From NCBI GenBank assembly GCA_045539425.1, contig JAZQFH010000003.1, positions 1-64,000 of the forward strand: 64,000 nt of DNA, written 5' to 3'. This DNA is from RUG14871 sp045539425 (lineage in GTDB: Bacteria > Bacillota_I > Bacilli_A > Erysipelotrichales > Erysipelotrichaceae). Positions 59,503 to 64,000 of this stretch are shown piece after piece (the stretch's first letter is position 1; each line of letters starts with the position of its first letter). A program made the position numbers and the translations under genes. Under the pieces are notes generated by a model. That model made no database searches and was not told where the DNA came from. It saw only the letters and a program-made list of their open reading frames with translations.

Positions 59503-60834
59503 ATGGGAAAAGCAAAAGTAAAAAGCCGGGTATTGAATGCATATACCATCACCGTCTTTGTTTTACTGACGGTCCTTTTTCTTGTCGGCTCCGTCCGTAT
59601 TTCCAGAACCTACCGCTCACTCAACAGCGTCATTGACCGCCACACGGCTTTGCAGAACGCGGCATATGAGCTGCAGCAGGGATCGGATTATCTGACGGAA
59701 CAGGTACGCCTGTTTGTCATTTCTCAGAAGAAGGAATACTGTGACAATTTCTTCGAGGAAGTCAACACGACCCGCCGCAGAGATGTGGCTCTTGAGGTCA
59801 TTGAAGCAAACACGGAAAATGAGAATATCCGCCAGATTCTGGAAAACACCCTTTCCTATTCGAATGAACTCTTAAAAACGGAAGAGTATGCCATGCGGCT
59901 GGTTGCGGAAAGCTTACACGATGATCTTTCCACCTACGATTCCGCCATTCAGAATACCGTTTTAAGCGAGGCAGATCTTCAGTTATCGCCGGAAGCGCAG
60001 CTGGAAAAAGCCAGGGAGCTTCTGTTCGGAGACGCGTATCTCAATCAGAAAACACGCATCCATTCCAATATCAATATCGCTCTGGATGCCATCTTAAACA
60101 GCACCAACGAGGAAAAGGAAGCATTGCGGGCAAGCTACCGGAATCTTTCGGGAATCCAGAATTTCCTCTCCTTACTGGCACTCATTGCCGTGGTGGTATT
60201 CATTCTGCTCTTCCGCGGCCATTACGTCCAGCCGTTACTGAAGTTCACGCGCCTAATGGAGAAGAAGGAAGAGCTGCCGCTGGAAGGAAGCGAGGAGCTG
60301 CAGATCTTTGCGTCCACCTATAATAAACTTCTGGAGCAGATCCAGAGCGACCAGGTGGAACTCACGTACGAAGCGTCTCATGACTCTTTAACCGGACTTT
60401 ACAACCGGAAGATCTTCGATGATGTTCGCAATACGATGAGTGATGCGACGATGTTATTAATTGACATCGATAACTTCAAGGGAATCAACGACACCTACGG
60501 ACACGATATCGGAGACCAGGTGCTGCAGAAGCTGGCCAGGATCCTAAAAGAGAACTTCCGTTCGGAAGACTACGTCTGCCGTATTGGCGGGGATGAATTT
60601 GCGGTACTGATGCTGCATGTGAACTCCTCCTTAAAATACCTGGTGGAAAACAAGATCAAGGCCATCAGCGCCGCCATGGGAGATGTCAGTGACGGACTTC
60701 CATTCAACTCCCTTTCCATCGGTGTAGCCTTAGCTGACAGAGAGAACCCCGGAGAAGATATCTACGTGGATTGCGACAAGGCACTCTATGAAGCCAAGGA
60801 AGCCGGACGGGCAACCTACCGCTTCTATCAGTAA
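59503..60834 (+). CDS. Membrane diguanylate cyclase
   Basis: 443 residues. A membrane helix near the N-terminus (about 13-31), a helical extracytoplasmic sensor region of roughly 185 residues, a second membrane helix (about 223-240), then the GGDEF domain with the intact signature CRIGGDEFAVL. The inhibitory site R-x-x-D (RSED) sits five residues before it, so product inhibition is likely. It makes c-di-GMP from two GTP. AGAGGGAAG precedes the ATG. The EAL protein at 35296 is a possible opposing partner. Confidence 0.92.
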   Translation: MGKAKVKSRVLNAYTITVFVLLTVLFLVGSVRISRTYRSLNSVIDRHTALQNAAYELQQGSDYLTEQVRLFVISQKKEYCDNFFEEVNTTRRRDVALEVIEANTENENIRQILENTLSYSNELLKTEEYAMRLVAESLHDDLSTYDSAIQNTVLSEADLQLSPEAQLEKARELLFGDAYLNQKTRIHSNINIALDAILNSTNEEKEALRASYRNLSGIQNFLSLLALIAVVVFILLFRGHYVQPLLKFTRLMEKKEELPLEGSEELQIFASTYNKLLEQIQSDQVELTYEASHDSLTGLYNRKIFDDVRNTMSDATMLLIDIDNFKGINDTYGHDIGDQVLQKLARILKENFRSEDYVCRIGGDEFAVLMLHVNSSLKYLVENKIKAISAAMGDVSDGLPFNSLSIGVALADRENPGEDIYVDCDKALYEAKEAGRATYRFYQ

Positions 60835-60865
60835 CCCCAAGCACTGAAAACAGCAAAGTCAATTC

Positions 60866-60897
60866 AGGGTGGCTTCCAGCAGCCACCCTTTCTTTTT
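60866..60897 (+). terminator. Terminator of the diguanylate cyclase gene
   Basis: GGGTGGCT (60867-60874) pairs with AGCCACCC (60881-60888), followed by TTTCTTTTT. Confidence 0.82.
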
Positions 60898-61090
60898 CAG
60901 TCCCTGTATTGTTTCACTTATATTGGTCACAGCCGCTATCAAAGCTGTAATAGAAGAACACTGTTTTGTTAATACTCCGGTCCTTTTGACTTGTTGTTCT
61001 TTGCATCAGTCTCTTAAGCATCCTATCGGAACAACCAGTACACCATCCTGTCTCTTTGGTGAATCTCCTCACTGTTATTCTATTTCTATT
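60898..61090. other. Gap with no convincing gene
   Basis: No supported protein or RNA gene. A minus-strand frame of about 90 codons crosses this stretch and the repeats that follow but has no ribosome binding site or known domain. Confidence 0.3.
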
Positions 61091-61182
61091 CGGTATTTTT
61101 GTAATTATTTGTTCGGTATATTTGCAATATTTCATTCGGTAAATTTGTATATAATCGATCGGTACATTTGTTTTGTGGACAG
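61091..61182 (+). repeat. Four-copy 23-bp tandem repeat (iteron-like)
   Basis: Copies start at 61091, 61114, 61137 and 61160, exactly 23 bases apart. Each begins CGGTANNTTTG; the rest is AT-rich and more variable, with a T before each copy. The spacing is close to that of plasmid iterons or multiple regulator sites on one DNA face. No replication protein is next to it; the nearest gene, the epimerase at 61316, is about 135 bases on. Confidence 0.75.
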
Positions 61183-61315
61183 CCAATAACCCATGTTTAC
61201 AAAAGGAAAAAAACGGATACTCTTCACATGCATTTCTCCTATTGCTCTCATAGTCTCAATTATTTCACGCAAAATACACAACCCATGATAAAATTTGAAT
61301 TGAGGTAAGAATACT

Positions 61316-62164
61316 ATGAAAGAAATCACAATTCAGAATGAATACGTATGTGCAACCATTTCCGAAAAAGCCGCGGAAGTAATCTCCTTCTACCGCAAGG
61401 ACAATCAAATTGAGACCATCTGGTGCCGCAATCCGGAAGGATGGCGCAACTGCAACCCGATTCTCTTCCCGTATACGGGACCGCTAAAGAACGGCGAATA
61501 CACGTATGACGGTGTGACTTACAAAGTCGGCCAGCACGGGTTTGCCCGCGATGCTATCTTTACGTTTGAATCCTGCACGGAGGACAGTGCCACGCTTTCC
61601 TTAAGCGCAAGCGAAGAGACAAAAAAGTATTATCCGTTTGACTTCAAGCTTTTCGTCACCTACCGTTTGGATGGCTGTAAACTCTTATTATCCTACTGCG
61701 TGGAAAACAAAGACGAGAGAGCTCTGCCGTTTGATATCGGCTTCCACCCGGCATTCAACTGCCCGTTAACTCCGGACAAAGCCTATTCCGACTACTGCAT
61801 TCACTTTGAGAAGGAAGAGAAACTTGCCTGCGAAAGAGGAGACGGTGTCATCATTCCGGACGGAGACAGCTTCCCGCTGGACAAGTACCTTGTCAAAGGG
61901 TCCTTCTTCTATCATGACAATCAGATTCGCTCCAACTATGCGGAACTGACGGATGGCGAACACACGATCCGCGTCGGCAAGGAGCACTTCAAAACGATCG
62001 GTTTCTGGACGCCGAAGGAACATGCAGGTCTGATGTGCATTGAGCCGTGGGAGCCGGAAAACGATCTGGAAAAGGTCAACTTCTTCCGCGATGACGCGAA
62101 AGTCAACCTGCTTCCGCCAAAGGAAGAGTTCCGCTGTTCCTACTATATCGAACTTGTGAAATAA
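61316..62164 (+). CDS. Aldose 1-epimerase family protein
   Basis: 282 residues. The family features are L-F-P-Y-T-G-P-L-K-N-G, G-Q-H-G-F-A-R (active-site His) and G-F-H-P-A-F, with the catalytic Glu probably in the final C-I-E-P-W-E. These enzymes interconvert the anomers of a sugar; this LacX-like group can take phosphorylated sugars. GAGGTAAGAATACT precedes the ATG. The 23-bp repeats lie upstream and may regulate it. It is a single-gene unit ending in a strong terminator. Confidence 0.87.
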   Translation: MKEITIQNEYVCATISEKAAEVISFYRKDNQIETIWCRNPEGWRNCNPILFPYTGPLKNGEYTYDGVTYKVGQHGFARDAIFTFESCTEDSATLSLSASEETKKYYPFDFKLFVTYRLDGCKLLLSYCVENKDERALPFDIGFHPAFNCPLTPDKAYSDYCIHFEKEEKLACERGDGVIIPDGDSFPLDKYLVKGSFFYHDNQIRSNYAELTDGEHTIRVGKEHFKTIGFWTPKEHAGLMCIEPWEPENDLEKVNFFRDDAKVNLLPPKEEFRCSYYIELVK

Positions 62165-62171
62165 AACAGAA

Positions 62172-62191
62172 GCCCCGCATTCAAGCGGGGC
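62172..62191. terminator. Terminator of the aldose epimerase gene
   Basis: GCCCCGC (62172-62178) pairs with GCGGGGC (62185-62191). ATTTTATT follows on the plus strand and TTCTGTTTT on the minus strand, so it may serve both convergent genes. Confidence 0.75.
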
Positions 62192-62197
62192 ATTTTA

Positions 62198-63376
62198 TTA
62201 CAGAATTTCTTTACGCGGCTTGCCAAGCTCCGCGTTTTTCTTTTTCCAGTAGTTCTGAAAGCCCAGTGCACATTTTGCGTCCGCAAAGCTCACAGCCTTC
62301 CATTTCGCCACAAATTCCGCTTCCGCCAGAAGTGCTTCCTCTCTTCCTAATGAAAGGATCTTCTTCTGCAGTTCATCACGCTGTTGATAATAAGCTTCCG
62401 GAATCTCTTTTCCGAGCATTCCGCGCTGGAAGTGCTCCATACGGAACCAGTAATCGCTCTCCCCTTCTTTCTTTTCTTCATAAATAATGCCGCCTTTTTC
62501 AAAGCTGTACGCCTTGAAGAGGGAAAGGCAGGGTCTGGAAGAGCCGGTAATGTAGATCTTCATGTCATTCTCCCGGAGTTCCACCACCATTGAGGATGTC
62601 GTCTGGTCCGCAAAGAGATCCCCGGCGTGCATGCAGACGGAAGAGACGCTGCCGCGGCACATCGGATCCTTGACGGAATGCTGGCGCAAAAGCGCAAAGG
62701 CATCTTCCACGCAATCCAATGCATGCGTACAGGTGGCATTCTGTCTCTGTTTGGCAAAGGAGAAAGTGGAAAAGAGGAAGTCGGAATTCGCCTTTTTGAA
62801 GTTTTCCGCCTCCCCGGAATATGCGTCGCAACCTTCAGTCAGCTGTAAGCGGTTGGAAATCGAGGCATGCTGATACTTCCGGCAGGCCCATTTCTTTCCG
62901 CAGGTTTCCAGCACATGGATTTCCTTGCGGTCCATGATCAGAAAGGAATTATCATAATGGAAGTCCTTGTCAAAGCCGCAGTTACCGCCCTGATCATATT
63001 TCTCCAGTAACGTGGTGATCACTTCCACCGCTTCCTGGGCACTCTTTGCGCGCTCTAAAGCCAGGCGCAGATAGTCCATGCCGATTAAGGAGTCTTCTCC
63101 GTACTTTCCTTTGGTGAAGACGGCTTCGTTTCCGATACAGACACCGTATTCATTCACGCCCATCTCCCCTCCCCAGAGCCAGGTTGGCCGTGAGAGGATC
63201 ATCGCATTCGTCTCTTTGACCTGATCAATTGAGATGTAGGTACATTTTACACTCGGCTCCGTATGAATCATATGCTCGATAAATTCGATTACCTGCGGTT
63301 CATTCGGACTGCGGTCGGAGTTTTTGGCAAAAATAGCCAGTTTGTCGCTAACGATCTTTCCTGCTGTGTCGCACAT
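62198..63376 (-). CDS. C69 family peptidase/secernin-like protein
   Basis: 393 residues from MCDTAG at 63376, with AAAGGAAG upstream. The nucleophile of this Ntn-hydrolase family is the Cys exposed after Met removal, which supports this start over an in-frame one 57 codons earlier. F-A-K-N-S-D-R follows, as in secernins and C69 dipeptidases. The W-L-W-G-G-E-M-G-V-N-E-Y-G-V segment is also typical. No signal peptide, so it acts in the cytoplasm, perhaps on dipeptides or acyl amino acids. Confidence 0.87.
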   Translation of the reverse strand: MCDTAGKIVSDKLAIFAKNSDRSPNEPQVIEFIEHMIHTEPSVKCTYISIDQVKETNAMILSRPTWLWGGEMGVNEYGVCIGNEAVFTKGKYGEDSLIGMDYLRLALERAKSAQEAVEVITTLLEKYDQGGNCGFDKDFHYDNSFLIMDRKEIHVLETCGKKWACRKYQHASISNRLQLTEGCDAYSGEAENFKKANSDFLFSTFSFAKQRQNATCTHALDCVEDAFALLRQHSVKDPMCRGSVSSVCMHAGDLFADQTTSSMVVELRENDMKIYITGSSRPCLSLFKAYSFEKGGIIYEEKKEGESDYWFRMEHFQRGMLGKEIPEAYYQQRDELQKKILSLGREEALLAEAEFVAKWKAVSFADAKCALGFQNYWKKKNAELGKPRKEIL

Positions 63377-63469
63377 TGTATGATTCTTCCTTTTTTCTTC
63401 ATTATACCCCTGTTGTATTGCGGTTTTACCGGTGGCTTTCGAGTATATGGGATTCTGGATATTTCCCAT

Positions 63470-63500
63470 AAAAAAGCGAAGCCGTAATATCAGCTCCGCT
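63470..63500 (-). terminator. Terminator of the HPt gene
   Basis: On the minus strand AGCGGAGC (63500-63493) pairs with GCTTCGCT (63482-63475, one wobble), followed by TTTTTA. Confidence 0.7.
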
Positions 63501-63506
63501 GTTTCC

Positions 63507-63851
63507 CTAATCCTCAAAGAGTTTATCAAACTCCGCTTTTTTCTCAAGAAGTTCTTTTAAAAGCCCTTCGTAATCCGCATCTTCTTTTCTTCTGAGATGC
63601 TCCGTGATTTCACTTGCCGGCGTGTAGAGCGGCGTGAGGGAGAGATTGCCTAAAACCCCTTTGAGTGAATGCGCCGCTTCAAAGGCCTTGTCATAATCCT
63701 TTGACTCAATGGCCGCCTTCAAAATTTCAAAGCTTTTCTCATTCGGTACCATCTGGCACAGCTGCAGATAAAAATCCGCCATTCCCATGCAGCGGGAGAG
63801 CCCTTCTTCCGTATCGGCTCCAAAGTTTTTCAGTTTTTCAACACTCAGCAT
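63507..63851 (-). CDS. Stand-alone HPt phosphotransfer protein
   Basis: 114 residues from the ATG at 63851, with GGGAGG seven bases upstream; an in-frame start at 63941 lies inside the next gene. A four-helix bundle with the HPt signature AAHSLKGVLGNL, whose His accepts phosphate. Such proteins pass phosphate between the REC domain of a hybrid kinase and a second regulator. The hybrid kinase at 37647 is a possible donor, but it is far away. A partial gene lies just upstream on the same strand. Confidence 0.85.
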   Translation of the reverse strand: MLSVEKLKNFGADTEEGLSRCMGMADFYLQLCQMVPNEKSFEILKAAIESKDYDKAFEAAHSLKGVLGNLSLTPLYTPASEITEHLRRKEDADYEGLLKELLEKKAEFDKLFED

Positions 63852-63903
63852 TTCTTTTCCTCCCCATTCAATTATGTTTCTTACTTTTTCTGTTTTTATT
63901 TTA

Positions 63904-64000
63904 TCATGATTCGTCTTTGGCGAATACATCAGCGACCGCATAGTGCACGCGGATCCGCTGACGGTTGACGATAAAACTCTTATTAATACGCTGCTGGATC
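63904..64000 (-). CDS. C-terminal end of an unidentified gene, cut by the window edge
   Basis: A minus-strand frame enters from the right edge and ends at a TGA at 63904. The visible residues include IQQRINKSFIVNRQR and end VADVFAKDES. No stop lies in the visible part. It lies 52 bases upstream of the HPt start and is probably a signalling gene of the same unit, but nothing here identifies the family. Confidence 0.6.
   Translation of the reverse strand, partial: IQQRINKSFIVNRQRIRVHYAVADVFAKDES

Noticed and set aside
61091..61182. The four 23-bp repeats as a CRISPR array
   Set aside because: Units are adjacent without spacers and only 11 positions are well conserved, and no cas gene is present.
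63376..63547. A longer start for the C69 protein
   Set aside because: The family needs the nucleophilic Cys right after the first Met; the 57-codon extension has no domain and no ribosome binding site.

Overview
The window looks like a chromosomal segment of a low-to-moderate GC Gram-positive bacterium (Bacillota). The signs are strong GGAGG-type ribosome binding sites, short intergenic gaps, many hairpin-plus-T-run terminators, lipoboxes, mannose- and cellobiose-type PTS systems, a PRD regulator and a cre-like site. The gene set would suit an anaerobic gut-type Erysipelotrichia relative, but that placement is an inference, not something the sequence proves.

Layout. 0-5.6 kb: the 5' end of a group II intron (probably class IIC) sits directly behind the terminator of a complete branched-chain amino acid ABC operon (livJ-livH-livM-livG-livF plus a CBS-ACT protein). 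5.6-10.8 kb: a tightly overlapped M20 amidohydrolase/small protein/ogt unit, then a ferrous iron operon (two feoA, feoB, small Cys-rich membrane protein) with a consensus promoter and a three-half-site operator. 10.8-17.7 kb: a PRD-type regulator, a mannose-family PTS (IIA, IIB, IIC, IID), a ChbG/YdjC-like deacetylase and a NagA-like deacetylase, which together suggest uptake and deacetylation of an N-acetylated sugar. 17.8-21.9 kb: 6-phospho-beta-glucosidase and cellobiose-type IIC, divergent from a LacI regulator with three palindromic operators between them. 22-35 kb: a membrane Hsp70-like ATPase with a membrane partner, DUF4234- and DUF4230-like proteins, an ABC exporter, small conserved proteins, a tRNA-like element, a DUF937 protein, gpmI and a lipoprotein. 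35-41 kb: a hybrid histidine kinase followed by a REC-GGDEF-EAL-GGDEF protein. 41-47.7 kb: an Fe-S aldo/keto reductase and two YdcF-like membrane paralogues flanking a PhzF-like enzyme and a membrane-anchored family II pyrophosphatase.

47.7-51.3 kb is an AT-richer accessory patch lying directly downstream of an intact RumA-type rRNA methyltransferase gene. It holds a GNAT gene, a twice-frameshifted AAA/DUF4143 ATPase and several short in-frame pieces resembling the RumA C-terminus. I read these pieces as scars of repeated integration at the gene's 3' end. 52.5-64 kb returns to housekeeping genes: a CofE-like ligase, CBS protein, PfkB kinase, metallo-hydrolase, nudC, GtrA, SIMPL, a carbohydrate-binding lipoprotein, a membrane diguanylate cyclase, a four-copy 23-bp tandem repeat, an aldose epimerase, a C69/secernin-like peptidase, an HPt protein and one partial gene cut by the right edge.

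The most unusual observations are the RumA-tail scars, the membrane Hsp70 pair, the 23-bp repeat array, the intron behind the terminator and the tRNA-like element lacking an anticodon arm.
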